64,000 bases of DNA from Galerina marginata. Taxonomy: Eukaryota > Basidiomycota > Agaricomycetes > Agaricales > Galerinaceae. Of this stretch, positions 43,755-64,000 are shown in pieces. The stretch is taken from positions 2,666,001 to 2,730,000 of the forward strand of contig JAECYW010000001.1 of assembly GCA_023014335.1 (NCBI GenBank), in the 5' to 3' direction. Under the pieces are notes generated by a model, which made no database searches, was not told where the DNA came from, and saw only the letters and a list, made by a program, of their open reading frames with translations. A program made the position numbers and the translations under genes. Numbering within the stretch: position 1 is the stretch's first letter; each line of letters opens with the position of its first letter.

Positions 43755-45235
43755 TCAGAAATCATACCCTCCTCTTTTCTCCTTATAAATAGATCGCGGA
43801 CTATGCAGGTCTTCGGAAGGCGGAGGCGGATTCGGCGTCACGATCGTTTCGGGAATGCCAGAAGGGAATGCCATAATCATTTTATTACCCAGCGACTGGA
43901 AGTCCAGCCGAGAACCAAGTTTGAAGTTGTCGCATTTCCATATTCGTTGATAGATATAAGAGTCGTTAAATGGCAGCGCATAGGATGTTGGGTCAGATGT
44001 TGGGAATTGGACAAGGGAACGGATCCATAGACGCAATTTATGAGAGGCGCCGGCCGGTACTGAGTTGGAAGGTGTCGTGCTGCATTATGACATTCAAATT
44101 AATATATAGTGCAGGTCGGCACAAGATGAGCACTCACAAAATCAGGAAGCTTATCGTCCTTGGGTCGCCGTCAAGCCGTAATTTGAAATCCTCCAGTAGC
44201 ATGTCCCCGACTCCGTTGGCTTCATATTCCATCGAATATTTGTATACTTTGTTGCTTATAAGTTGCCATCTAAGGAGGATAAGCAAATGAACGACAGGAC
44301 ACGAGGTCAGACTGCGCACCGTATGATGAAAGAAACAAGCGCTCTCCCCACATATGCTTGATACACCTGCTCTCCAGCATCCGCAGTCTTTAACCTTGCA
44401 AAAGATGCCTCGCTAATGGAGTTGAAGTCAGGATCCTTCCCAACCCACAGCTCGTCCTCTCCAAACAGGCGGTGATCGACGAAATTAACCCGCAGCCACA
44501 CACGGAGTGACCACAAAGTCCCAGTTGGAAAGCCTGATTTTCCTGGAAAGATGCTTTGTAACAGTTCGGTTAGATAACATCAGAGAGATTGGAAGATGAA
44601 ACCCACAATACTATAAATTCGAGCTTCCGCGGGTCGACGCTAAGATTTCTGGTAGTTGGCTCGCATAGTGAACGTTCGATTCCGTTAGTTTTGAAAGAGA
44701 GGCGGAAGGTGTATTTTCCGGGTTTTGGTTTCCCCGAGTCCGGCTCGACTCTTCGGGTATGAGAAGTAAGGGTACAAGCAAGTAGTTTCGGAGGTGGGCG
44801 CTTACGAGACCAAGAATTCCATAGGTGTGTTGCTCCCTACCAGCCGATAGGTGTAGACATATCTTTCATGCCTTGGAAGAGGCCTGACATGTCGTCGTGC
44901 GGATACACTTTTAGATTTACAGGCTTTGTGAGACATGGTTCGTAAAGGTCGTCCAGAAAATGATGACCGACTTTAAGGGAGAAATGCCTCGGTAGTCGTC
45001 ATATTGGCTTCCATATTGTACACTGCTCGATGTGCCGTTGGAATTGCTTCATATCAGAGCGAGGGGTAGAAGAGATGTGATGAAGGATGTATTAGCACAG
45101 GATTCAGATCCCACGGACGAGGCAGAGGCTCGAGGCGCACCTTCTGCTCACAGCTGTTTCGTAGTTTGGACAGTCGTCGTCGTTTGGGGGTGGCGGAGGA
45201 GGTTTTCGCTCATCGCGCTCAGCGATGGTGGTCAT
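43755..45235 (-). CDS. Unknown multi-exon protein
   Basis: The start is ATG 45235 (MTTIAERDERKPPPPPPNDD). Readable pieces in order are KVGHHFLDDLYEPC or an overlapping frame, RYVYTYRLVGSNTPMEFLVS, RVEPDSGKPKPGKYTFRLSF, ELWVGKDPDFNSISEASFAR, VYQAYVGRALVSFIIR, KYSMEYEANGVGDMLLEDFK, LRLDGDPRTISFLIL, NDSYIYQRIWKCDNFKLGSR and LDFQSLGNKMIMAFPSG, with a stop at 43755. Introns of usual size separate them. The middle reads like a beta-rich domain, and the protein has no signal peptide or membrane span. I do not recognise the family. The first 300 bases after the start are the least certain part of the model. Confidence 0.6.
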
Positions 45236-45898
45236 GATTGACAAGGACATCGTCGGCCAAGTCAGAAAGCAGTGGTAATTATAAGCCGCCAGGCATGTAA
45301 TTATGCAAGGATGTGAGAATGTGTGTATATCTAATGATCATCTGTATCACAACCTGTGCACACGGGGGATACGCATCAAAATGTCATGTGCAGTGGCTTG
45401 TTTTGTCAGTTTGAAACTTGTAGCTTGTAGGCTTAGCACAGGTTTTAGTACATCCCTCATCCACTTAAATGGTTTTAAATGGTCGGTGTTCCTACAAATG
45501 GCTGTGGCCGACATCCTCAAAGATTATCAGCAGTTCCGCCTGCGATTCTGTGCGGTGCCATCTCCAGTTTTCTTGATCGAAAGGTGTTGAAATGGTGTTC
45601 GTCAATATTACCCGGGACGTAGCCGAATCGACAGGGAGCTCGCAGTTCACGTTGAACCATTATCAAGGGTGTCTCCCCACAGCAGCTTCAGATCTCAAGA
45701 AGCGTTTGACTGGTGCAGACTCGACAGTTTGTTCCTTTTTAGACATACAACTGCGAATAAATCCTTCAGGCAAGTGTTGGAGATGGAATATGGATTCTTT
45801 GTATAGGGCGGATGGTTGAAATTATTGCACTTGCAGACAAGTACGTATGTTCGAGATGAGACACTTCTAATAAGTGCGAGCCGGCGCGACACGCGTAT
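45236..45898. other. Intergenic, no supported gene
   Basis: Short frames on both strands with no recognised domain, and nothing with splice support. Confidence 0.5.
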
Positions 45899-46315
45899 CT
45901 ATTTTCCCTGTAATACTTTCAGTTGGAGGGAGCTGGAGGACATGACTGTATATACCTTTACCAGCGACGCCATTGCGTAGATGGTCGAAGCCACTCCAAC
46001 GGCCCAAAGAGTGGTGTATGCGCCTATGGACGACGAGTGCGTTAAGCTGGTGAATGTCATTGGACAAAGAACGACGATACTAACGGACGTAGATGGGAGC
46101 ACGGGCCCCACGCATGATCAACGGCTTCGTCGATCCCTAAGGTTAATTCTTGAGCAAGTCGGAAACGGCGAAAAAAAAGACCTTTGGCACTGACCTGGTA
46201 GTATTGTTGTTGCTTAATTACATGGTTGGGCACTATGGAATGATAGATTCCTCAGCAAACATTAGGTTAGATGGACTGGAAACGCACGATTGTAAAGGGG
46301 GCTGAGGAGAGACAT
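45899..46315 (-). CDS. Possible small single-span (mitochondrial) protein
   Basis: The best part is an exon (about 46111 to 45956) ending THSSSIGAYTTLWAVGVAST then IYAMASLVK. It is joined by a clean 48-base intron (45908-45955) to a last exon of three codons, GGA AAA TAG, so the protein ends SLVKGK. A single membrane span close to a basic C-terminus resembles small cytochrome oxidase subunits such as VIIa, but the match is by layout only. The first exon may begin at ATG 46315 (MSLLSPLYN) or at 46402, and I cannot settle how it splices to the rest. Confidence 0.35.
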
Positions 46316-46426
46316 CGTTGCTGTGGACGTCGAAGGCGAGGGTTGTGTTGTTGAGCAGCCTGTGTTTGGCGTGCATTTACGGGTGGTTGCGGAGTTTGCC
46401 ATTCCGAGCCGAGGCCTCTTTAGATC

Positions 46427-47372
46427 ATGGCCAATGAACGCGTCCGCGTCAGAGTAGGCAAATCCACTTGAAATATGCCTTTCATTCCTCATTTCTCATA
46501 GCTTTATGTTCATCTAGGGTGTGAGCATATTTCGTCCAATCATCTATGGCAACACTGCGGTCGTTCTGAACCCAAAAGAACGCGAAAACTCGTCCAATGC
46601 TGATCACACAGCATCGATGGACAGTCGCTGTTCGCAGCGCTGCATCTGCGCCAGATTCTGAGCAAGTCGGTGGGGCAGACGACCTTAGCTACTTTATTAA
46701 GAGAGTAACGTTCAAGTTGCACGATACATATCCGAAACCCGTCTCGAAGTGCGTCGTATTGTAGTTCCTATACGATCAATAACGTTGAACACTCTTATCA
46801 TCAGACATTGACAAAGCTCCATTCGAGTTGACGGAAACAGGGTGTGTTTACGGATACAATCTCAAGCTTTTCCATATGCTTATACTGTTCATCGCAGCTG
46901 GGGTGAATTCGAGATTCAGATTCGGATTACTTTTATTCCAGAGTCAGGCGAAAAGGCGATATTGCTCTACCATCATCTCAAGCTTCATCCATGGACAGCA
47001 ACTGGCGAGCCAGAAATCCCACCTCTAGACGTCGCTATGAAGCTCGGTCCTGTCCACTCCTGGCAATATGACGAGGTTGTGTTCAACGACCCGTATCAGA
47101 ATTTCCTCAATCTCTTGACTCAGCATCCGCCAACTCCTTTACCTAAACTAAAACGCAAGCCTGTCCCATTCAACCTTGCGAATTCAGGGTCCTTGGAAGC
47201 TTCTAGGGGCGGTGTACCTGAGTTCACTGCTCTTATGGAGAAGGAGGAGGCCGACAGGCTAGAAGAGGCTCGCAAAGCCGTCATTGCTGAGCAGGACCGT
47301 TGGCGCGAAAAGTTAATTGAGAGAGAGAAAGAACTGGAAAGGTTACAAAAAGAAGTCGACGCCTTAGGCTAA
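46427..47372 (+). CDS. YAF9: YEATS-domain protein YAF9
   Basis: A histone-acyl reader shared by the SWR1 remodeller and the NuA4 acetyltransferase. Exons are about 46427-46453, 46518-46748, 46805-46841 and 46898-47372. The start MANERVRVR runs into GVSIFRPIIYGNTA. YEATS blocks are HRWTVAVRSA, DLSYFIKRVTFKLHDTYPKP, APFELTETGWGEFEIQIRI and YHHLKLHPW, then DEVVFNDPYQNFLNLL. The C-terminal coiled coil is EEADRLEEARKAVIAEQDRW then REKELERLQKEVDALG. The exon sum leaves two extra bases: one is clearly the G in CACAGCATCG near 46613, and the other is near the exon 2/3 border. Corrected length is about 255 residues, close to the family norm. The aromatic pocket region lies in the part read across exon 4. 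Confidence 0.9.
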
Positions 47373-47516
47373 AAATCGTGCTTCATTGCTATCACTACTA
47401 TGTTTCTACATACTATTCTATGTCTGTGCTATTATTAATACAGTGTAAAAATATGAAATATCCCGGCAGGGCCCAGTAAATCGAGAACAGGTCACAGTTC
47501 GCCTGCAGTGGCCGAT

Positions 47517-56134
<8,618 letters not shown>

Positions 56135-56373
56135 TGTAAATTACGAGTAGTGTGGACGATTGACGGTGTTGAGATTCTCCTGAAATCGCATTCCTAGAGC
56201 ATGTAAGTAGCAGACGAAGGTAATACCAGACATTTCGGTGCAGCCACTGATCAAGCTTCAAGGTTAGAACGGGTCACATGACCATGTTGCCCATGTCCAT
56301 AGCAGTTCATAGCATTAGTTATTTCATTTATATTACTTTTGCCCGAAAGCCAGATGAACAGGAAAAGTATCCC

Positions 56374-59300
56374 TCATTTCCTCCCTGATCTTCTTTTATC
56401 CCTGGCCTTCTCTCTCTCCATCGCCTTCTCCTCTGCCCGTTCTCCTTCAATCGACCCAAACACCCGCCGCATCCGCTCATTGTACGAACGATCCTTCTCA
56501 ATCTGCTTCTTCTGCTCAACGCTAGCGAGGAACCGTGCATCCTTCCTCAGCTCTCTAATGGCACCCTTCTTCTCCTGCTTGTACTGGTTCCGCAATTTCG
56601 CAGCTTGGTTCTTTTCATGATCAGGGTCTTGTCGGCGAAGATAATTAGATGTCGTATTCTCGAATTTGGGGATAAATGTGGGGATGGGAATGGGCTTATG
56701 TGCTTGTAGACGGAGAGGTGTCCGTGCTTGCTTCGAGAACTTGAGCAATCTTTGAAGGGAATCAACGACTTTGGTAACTTGAACCTTGGAGAGTGATTAT
56801 GGCTTAAGGTTAGAAACAAAAGGAAGAATAAATGTACCTTGTGTGCATCGGATAGGTGCTTCTTTTCGATGTGTTCTACGACTTCTAGGATGGGTTCGAA
56901 CAGTTCAATAAAGCCTTCAATACTTTTGTATAGGTCGGCAAACTGTATAAGCAGCTCGAAGGAAAGTGCCAGTAAGTCCGCCTTTGCCTGCTCGTTCGAA
57001 TCATCTGAGGTCATCAGGTCCATCAAATTGGCCTTTTGAACCACAAGGGTTTTCCTCGCCTTGATATCCATGGACAGAGGACGACACGACTCGGAGTAAA
57101 AATCTGGTACAGGAAAAGACCCAGGAAGGGAAGACACGTCCCTGTATTGGTGAGGCGACAGGTGGAGGATTGTGTTCGTCACGAAGTTGATTGCTTCTGG
57201 TACAAGGCGTTTGGAGAGAGACTCAGATTGAAGGAGAATTGTGCAAAGGAACAAGCCACTCGCGATGTGGCGTAATGACCTCACGCGTCCAAGACCAAGG
57301 TAGGCACCTAATAGCACCCGCGTTGGAGAGACAACAGCATGGTTGAGATCGCTGGTAGGCCAGATGAGTCCAATAAGGCGCAATAGCGATAATTCTGGAA
57401 TGCCTGGCCATGATTTGGCGTCCTGATCCAGAGGTCCACGAGATAAACCACGCTTCAGGTTTTTGTGCATCAAATTCAGCTTGGTGTTAAAATGACGGGC
57501 AATGGGAATTGGATAAGCTTGAGAGATCGCAAGTATGTGAGGAAAGAGGGATGTTATGAGGGAGAACCGGGGATTTGGAGGAGAGGCGATATATAGAACG
57601 TGGTCAATAAGGATCGTCGCCAGAGTCTGGGAATGGATAAGGAACCTAAACAACGGTCAAAATATTAGATTGCAAACCTGAAGCTTGAACTTGTTGTCGA
57701 CACCTAAACTGGTATGGTAGAGGGCCCTTATCCGTTGAACGACCGTATATACGTCTTCGTCCTCCACGTTCTCGACGATCTCTAAAAACTCGTCGTGGCT
57801 AGCAGGACATGGAAAGGTAAAAGGGAGTTCGGATCTGGCACTGTCCTTTCCTTTTCGTTCTATCTTTCGGGGTTTTTGACGATGCGACAAGTTGTTGGTG
57901 CTCCCCATCCTCCCCATCCTCCCCCTCAGAGACCTCATATTTGTCCAAATCCGAACCCCCCTCGTCCTCCTCCCCCTCGTCAGTGTTGTCTTCCGAGCTT
58001 CTCACTTCCTCGTCTGATTCCCCACCTTCATCATCAGATAAAGTACGATGCCCAGCGAGACCTGCTCCAAGATCATTAAAACTTTCCGGACCTTCGTCAA
58101 AATCGTCATCCAGGTCGTCTGCCCCTCTTTTCCGCTTTCCTTTACTTTTACCATTCTCGTCTTCATCGTCGCTCTCATTCAAATCCAAGCATTCGCTTGC
58201 GTCGTTTCCTTTCAGCTTTCTCTAAGGCATCCTTCCCTTCTATTGCCAACTCTTCCTCGGTCTTAGTCCTGTCTTTCGGCTTGGCACGCTTTTCGAAGGC
58301 AAGTTCCCGAACGTGTTGATCGTAGTCGTTTTCAGGAATGAGATTAACAGCGGCAGAGTCTGCTTCTGTAGCAGGTTTCGACACATTTTCGCGTACGCCA
58401 AGGGGTACGGAATTACTGCCACTGGAAGAAGGATCCGGCGCATAAATCAGTTCCCGCAAGGTCGCGAATTGGTTGTCTAGCTCATGTCTGATATTGTCTT
58501 CCTGATCGCGCTCCAATTGACGACGAAGCTGATATCGGACGTTAGTGACATCTAGCTTGAGAAAATAATTTTTAGCGTCGTACTTTGTGTTCCTTGCTTT
58601 TGGAGATGACTTCCGCCATGACCTCCGCCTTCGTTTTCTTCCTTGCAGGCTACAATGTCGTTAGCATAGGAATCGAAAGTTGCAACGTCCAGCTTACTCC
58701 CTCGTCCACGTCTTCTTCCTGATCGTCTCCAAAACCACCGAAATGAGTTTTACTAACTACATCACGTCCAATTTGACCTGAGGGGCAATAAGGTACTAGA
58801 TTAAGTTAATACTGTCGTATCGAACTTACCTGAAGCTTCATCTTCGTCACTGTCCACCTCTAACCCAACATTGTCGAAGTCGTCCAGCTTTGAAAGACTC
58901 TGACCATAATGGGTGAGGTCATCCTCGTCTTCCAGGTTGAATGCAGTTCCCTTGGAAGCGCGTTGCCTTTCCCTCGTAAAGCGTTCCAACATACGCTCTT
59001 CCAAGCTCATAGTGAGATCATTTTCACCAAATCTCCGATCGATGATCCCGCCAGCTCTATCTTTTTCTTCGTATTCCTTCAACAATGTTTTCTTCCTCTA
59101 AAATATATCATTGAGACAAGAAGTGACAAGACAATATTCGCGAGAAGTACCTGTTCAAGACCGGCCTGCTTGCTTTGGGCGGGCTTCCCAACAATGCCCT
59201 TGAGCCTTCGTCCTCCTACATCATGTTTCAATTTTGTGACCTTCACATCGAAAGGATTCAGGCGTTGATGGATTTCTTCAAGTTTCGCGGCTTTTTTCTC

Positions 59301-59414
59301 CTTGTCTTTTTCTAGGGGAATCGTGCGTTTGCGTTTTTTGCCATGGTTTGGTCCGGTAACGCCTGCTTGGTTGAGAGCAGCCTTGAGCTGGGTAAGTTGG
59401 GACCCCTTGGCCAT
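56374..59414 (-). CDS. NOP14: Nucleolar protein NOP14 (SSU processome)
   Basis: Required for 18S rRNA maturation within the small-subunit processome. It starts at ATG 59414 (MAKGSQLTQLKAALNQAGVT). Family blocks are NPFDVKVTKLKHDV, LLKEYEEKDRAGGIIDRRFG, SLEERMLERFTRERQ, KTHFGGFGDD, KKTKAEVMAEVISKSKEHKL, then a very acidic region (SDDEDENGK, EDNTDEGEEDEGGSD). The helical C-terminal part is ISQAYPIPIARHFNTKLNLM, PEAINFVTNTILHLSP and the basic tail RNQYKQEKKGAIRELRKDAR, ending at 56374. Two single-base breaks are needed, near 58183 and near 57870. The gene is 239 bases from ATR and divergent from the next gene. Confident by family blocks over the whole length. Confidence 0.93.
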
Positions 59415-59768
59415 GATAAACGGGAAACCTGAGGAAACTTTTGTGACAGATAAAACGTGCGCGTGACCGACCTCGAGTTACATTACCTTTTACGGAAGAG
59501 ATGCCTCCGTTGTAAAATCCATTGAATTTCAACTCTTACCGGCAGTGTAGGCCCTCAGGCCTCAGGCGGGGAACTTTTTATTGCCTACCTAAAGCCAACT
59601 CGCTGGAATGACTTGTGAACGATCTTCAAGAATTAATGGGCAATTTCTATATTTTCTTTCCCTTTCTTGCAATCACACGTGTTTATTGATCGCTTAGAAC
59701 CGTCCGGTCACTGATCGGTTTGTTGACCCCAACATCGTCGTCCCAATTCCTCATCTTTCATCTTCATC
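59415..59768. other. Divergent promoter of NOP14 and the next gene
   Basis: About 350 bases, pyrimidine-rich in places. No clear TATA box and no gene. Confidence 0.5.
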
Positions 59769-60870
59769 ATGGCCGCCACAGACGATATATCGACGAATAT
59801 TATACCATTTCCTTCTCATTCTCTTCACACTAGATCTCCCAACATGTCCATAACGTCCACACGAGCGACAGCGCTTGACGTTTGTTACTCAGTTTATGGA
59901 GAGTGTCCTGTGTCATCCGACGTCGTGGACAACTACTACGAAACTAATGCTCGTGAGTGCCATAGAGATCCTCAACCGTATTAAGCTGACTGTCAGTCTG
60001 ACTTCAGTGTAAAAGCTTTATCTCATTATCCAAACGTCCTTCTGACAAGCCATTTTGACATTCAAGCTATGAGAATCCATTCATTACAGCGACATCGCGC
60101 TCGGTTATAGGCGATATACATAGAATGTCTCGCCAATTGAGTGCATGTGGATGTGCCTAGACCACTAGCGATGGTTTGCACACTCTTTCGCCTTCGACCT
60201 CCACGGTCGGACGACGCGCTATTCCATGCTTTACGCGTCTGGACCGACATATTGGACATATTGTGAGAACGAATCATTCGGTGGGTGCCTAGCATAGTCC
60301 TAGCAGGAATGGTACCCTCATAGTATCACCTTAGATGGCCACCGAAAAGCTATCGTCGAACACACCCTCAATATTCTGCTTCTACCCGGGATCCACTGTG
60401 AAGGACCGACTTGGCACTGGGCTCCTTCTTCAACGGACTCGCTTGTAAACACCCATGGCTCTCCGGTATTACCATCGCACCCGCAACCCTTCCTTTCTCC
60501 GTCTTTGCCCATCCCCGGAACTTCATTAGCGTTTCCTTCTCCTCTCCATTTTAAGTTGCGAATAATCACACGACTGTCCTTCAACGAGCAAGGACTCGTC
60601 ACACATCACCGAGATATTTGGGACATTAAAGACGTCATGGGCCTACTGCCAGGAATGTCATTAGCACAGTGGATTGGCACTAGGATTGCGGCAACCGGGC
60701 TCTCATACCTCTCAAAATTCTTCCCCAGGAGCAAAGGCGAATCTTACCCAGAATACACCACACCGCATTCTCTGGAAGTAGTGGACCTAGAGCACGGTGA
60801 CAGTAGTTGGCTCTCAAATTCACAAAAAACGCAAAGAATGCGCTCGGACAAAGAAGAAATAGGCGGCTAA
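59769..60870 (+). CDS. Unknown protein, NTF2-like in appearance
   Basis: The start is ATG 59769 (MAATDDISTNIIPFPSHSLH). Exon 1 ends at about 59954 (YYETNA). The next exon begins about 60066 (YENPFITATSRSVIGDIHRM, then SRQLSA), and after an extra base near 60150 continues VDVPRPLAMVCTLFRLRPP and LFHALRVWTDILDIL. The last exon starts about 60335 (DGHRKAIVEHTLNILLLPGI) and holds LRIITRLSFNEQGLVTHHRD, IWDIKDVMGLLPGMSLAQWI and a Ser-rich tail to the stop at 60870. The pattern YYxxxAxYENP at the start and the late HHRDIWD strand resemble NTF2/SnoaL-like cone folds. No catalytic residue can be assigned. Conserved look, unknown role. Confidence 0.65.
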
Positions 60871-63800
60871 GAACCAAAGTAAGCATTTAGTTGGACCAGA
60901 TTCGTGGCTCTGAGTTGCCTGCAGCTGGGACTAAGCAAAGCCACAGACCACGGCACTATTCCGGCTTGGTTTTCGATTGGGCGATTATTGTTCTGCCGCT
61001 GTTGTTTTTGCAGGATACAAGGAGTCGACACCAGCGTGGCTCTCGACCCAATCCCCCGATGCACCGCATGGCCAATTCTTCGCCAGATAAGGTCAAAACT
61101 CGCATGATTGTCTTCCGTACTATGATCGCATTGACAAGGGTTCGGTTACCCCGGAGAGCTTCTGGATTCCGCGCGACTTCTACCATTTAAGGCCAACATT
61201 CGTACATATGTGACAGAAGCGCCAGGTCGGAATTGCAAGGCTGTGCATAAGAGGTCTTCGACAGGCACTTGTACACTTCGGTGAGAGCACAGTCGTATAA
61301 TTTTAGTTGTGTTTCATGGTGTCTCCTGGTATTCATAATATGTATGACAGCTTCTAAATCTGCATATCCTCCTACCCACCACTGTACGTATTGTAGTAGG
61401 AGTAGGTGAGAATACGCGGCATGCCATGTATAGAAAACTTCCTTAATGGATTTCAGATTAGAAACTCGCATCCTTGCAATTGGATTCATTGCAACTTATC
61501 CATGAACACCAAGCACATGGAGCAGGATTTGCATTTTTCTGTCATAACGCCTTCGCGGCTCTTCTCGGAGCTAGTAATTCCGAAAAGTAATCACAGTGGA
61601 TTGTAATTTTTTTAGATACATCTGCGAAGACAGGTGAAGAGGCGACTGTAATTTATACAGTTTTCCCATGACAATGGGAGTTTGGGTGACGAAATGGTAA
61701 AGACTGCCAAGGCGCTTGCCGAAACTGTCAATGGATCTTAGAAATCGGCGGTAGCACGCCTTGCACTTGAACACTGACCACGAAAATAGGCAGGATCTCG
61801 GAAACTCTTCTGACTTCGTACGTCTCCGAGCTTCTTCTGTTCAGGTCACATCTCACCTCTTTGGAAAGTCTTCTTTAATCGGTGCCTTAGGCGACGTTTG
61901 GACTGACATAGATATCTATGACGCCGCGGGTTGATCTCCTCAATGAGAAACTCTCGCTTGCTTCCGTGCCGCGAGTTCGAACGGGTCTCCTCTTTCTGTG
62001 GAGGAGAGTTTGTCCCGATATTGACGGGTACAAGGTGTAGCAACTCGGACAGCTTGCCTTCGCTAGGTAGGATTGCCTTCTGTCACAATCGAGGACAACC
62101 CTAGGGTGCTTGTTGCTTGCTATGTTTCGGCATTGACGAGGCTATACAATTACAGAAGGTGACAAGGTAATCGTAAAACGCGAAGCTCTCCCTTCGCACT
62201 TTCTGCGCTACTTCTTACACCTTCTTCCGCTACTGGACCAACTATCGGGCTACGGCGATATGCTTGCTCTGCCGGGCCAGGATATCCCTGGATTTGACGG
62301 ACGGACCGCAGGAAGCCTTGCAGGAAGCTAAAACCGTTGGTCGACATCCAACTGAAATTACTCCACGGCTCGCTACTACTGACAAACATCAGATTTGCCG
62401 TGCTCTGTTTCCCTCTTTATCTTTATTACTGACATTTTTATTCTTGCCGTTAAGCCCGGATACTGAAGTGCGAACACCGGGTCATGGAAATGTGGAGGTG
62501 GAACGAAAGTCTTTGGCCGAGTCGCCCCTTCTTCACTCTGCCACTACGTATCTTCCGCGTTTCATCTCTGCCATACTTTATAACGACAGAAAGCTTCACT
62601 TTGACCAAGGTGCCATTGTAATGCGTAACGCAAAGGCAATGGATACTAGCTTGCCGATATGCTTCTTAGGTTCTAGGTCCAGGGGACGAAGGGAAGCACC
62701 GATCCTCAGGTCTGTCTGTAACACGCCCATTTCAATTTTGCTCATAGTTTATGTACTGGCATTTTTTTTTAGATGTTAGTCCTCTATTTCTGAGATTGGG
62801 TGCAGTGTAGCCTTTCAGCCCTACGATAATATTACGCTTCTGTCCCCTGACCAACTTCCCTCACACGTGTCACTTATACCTGAGACGTCAGGCCTTTCAA
62901 ATGTCATAGCACTTCTCCCGAGCACTTCGGGTTTTCAAGTATAGCCTGTGTATGAATAAGAAGGTTTGCCTTAGATTATTCTTTGTGTGCTGAAGGCTTG
63001 AAATATTTCTGGTTACCTACTAGGCACCCTGTGACCTGTATCTTGGAATGGGGTGTTCAAAAACGTCCACGACGTTGTTCCGTTGCTTCTTCTTCCCCGA
63101 TTATGGCGTAAAAGCCTCCTTCATTTGCATTTCATGCCTCGATTGGACTCTGCATAGGTTCTATGTTTCATATTAAAATTCCTTCCGTCCGTCTTTAAGA
63201 AATCGTGACTCCGGCTTACTATCCGGCTCTGTTTTATGGAGCCCAAGGTGTGACCATGAAGGCTACATAGAGTGGCCGTTTACCAGTTTGAGCCCAGCGG
63301 CATTCCCCCACTGTGTTTGCGAGTCCATGTTTATTTATCACACAGCCCAGTCTTCTGCTGCAAGAACCCTTTGAATACCACACAGCTGAATCAGCCAGCA
63401 ACGTCGCATGGAGAGAGGTACAGCCATACCAAACATAAGTACCTCCGGATCTACTTATAGATAATTTGTGGAAGTAACATATCGTGCTAGCCCCTTCTCA
63501 TCAGTATAGATCCAAGTATTGCCGGACCGATCTTCACAAGGATCGCGTCATGCCGCAAGGAGAGCGCAGTACAGACTTATACAGTACATGTATGTCAAGG
63601 GGTCAACAAGACACGGATAGTCCAGCGGGAAATAAGTGCCTACAAGGGGACGAACATTCGGGTTATCATGCCATAATATCGGTCTCGTCCTTTCTAGTAA
63701 GCCGTTCCGAGGTATGACGAAGCTTATGAGGTTACTAAAAGAGATTTATGGAAGAAAGAAGCCATAATTCGGAGCGTATTCCATCGATGAAATCTAGTCG

Positions 63801-64000
63801 GCCTTCGTGTGGAATTTTGACCGACGAGCGCTTAATAGCTAAAACCCGACACGTTAACTTCGATTATTGCTTCGGGATTAAATGTGCGTCCGGCTCGCCC
63901 AAGCCTTGCATAGATAGATCGATTTAGTCTCTCCTAGCCAAACCACGATATATGTGATGTAGGGTCAGGCCGTTTAATGATGACTGTGAACAAACTTCCT
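60871..64000. other. Gene-poor end of the window
   Basis: About 3.1 kb without a gene I can support. The longest frame (plus 62264-62779, 171 codons) is Leu/Ser/Arg-rich, lacks a domain and ends in a low-complexity hydrophobic run (SILLIVYVLAFFF). No tRNA, tandem repeat or transposon end is visible. It may hold decayed coding sequence or regulatory DNA of a gene beyond the edge. Confidence 0.45.

Noticed and set aside
61960..62000. GTTCGAAC stretch resembling a tRNA T loop
   Set aside because: No acceptor or D arm could be paired around it on either strand.

Overview
This window is nuclear DNA of a filamentous basidiomycete, most likely an agaricomycete mushroom. It carries many very short spliceosomal introns (about 46-64 nt, GTRNGY...YAG), compact genes on both strands, and no operon-like runs. 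The identifiable proteins are typical eukaryotic housekeeping factors. I see no bacterial, viral or CRISPR-like sequence. Coordinates come from manual splice reading, so start and stop are firmer than internal exon edges.

Layout, left to right: the 3' end of an unknown gene (1-625); RNA polymerase I subunit RPA2/RPA135 (898-5181, -); an FG nucleoporin of the Nup98/Nup116 type (5394-8716, +); respiratory supercomplex factor RCF2 (9324-10276, +); an arrestin-like protein (10680-12772, -); a multi-exon membrane protein (13557-15244, +); broken pieces of a repeated gene family (15614-15905, -); a coiled-coil protein (16081-17392, -); 1-acylglycerol-3-phosphate acyltransferase (17628-18897, +); a glycerophosphodiester phosphodiesterase (20115-21624, +); an intronless Ser-rich 724-residue protein (22153-24327, +); a small zinc-finger-like protein (24756-25341, +); a gene relic (25523-25998, -); a tail-anchored zinc-knuckle protein (26758-27564, -); an unknown protein (28169-29041, -); the carboxypeptidase KEX1 (30080-32539, -); an ER membrane protein (32808-34052, +).

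The next section holds the most unusual feature. Two full-length copies of an unfamiliar gene family face each other tail to tail (34648-36484 + and 37138-38970 -) and share a seven-exon structure. They are followed by a damaged tRNA-Phe-like gene (40090-40157), a PCID2/CSN12-type PCI protein (40427-42152, -), a DsbA-like thioredoxin-fold protein (42483-43413, +), an unknown protein (43755-45235, -), a possible small mitochondrial membrane protein (45899-46315, -), the YEATS protein YAF9 (46427-47372, +), the checkpoint kinase ATR/Mec1 (47517-56134, -), NOP14 (56374-59414, -) and an unknown protein (59769-60870, +). The last 3 kb is gene-poor.

Functionally this is a housekeeping neighbourhood: ribosome synthesis (RPA135, NOP14), chromatin and checkpoint (YAF9, ATR), nuclear transport (Nup98/116, PCID2), mitochondria (RCF2), lipid metabolism (acyltransferase, phosphodiesterase) and the secretory pathway (KEX1, ER protein, arrestin). 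A caution applies throughout: many conserved genes contain isolated single-base frame breaks, mostly extra bases, sometimes several per gene. Since RPA135, NOP14 and ATR should be functional, these look more like uncorrected sequence or assembly errors than pseudogenes, but that cannot be settled from the sequence alone.
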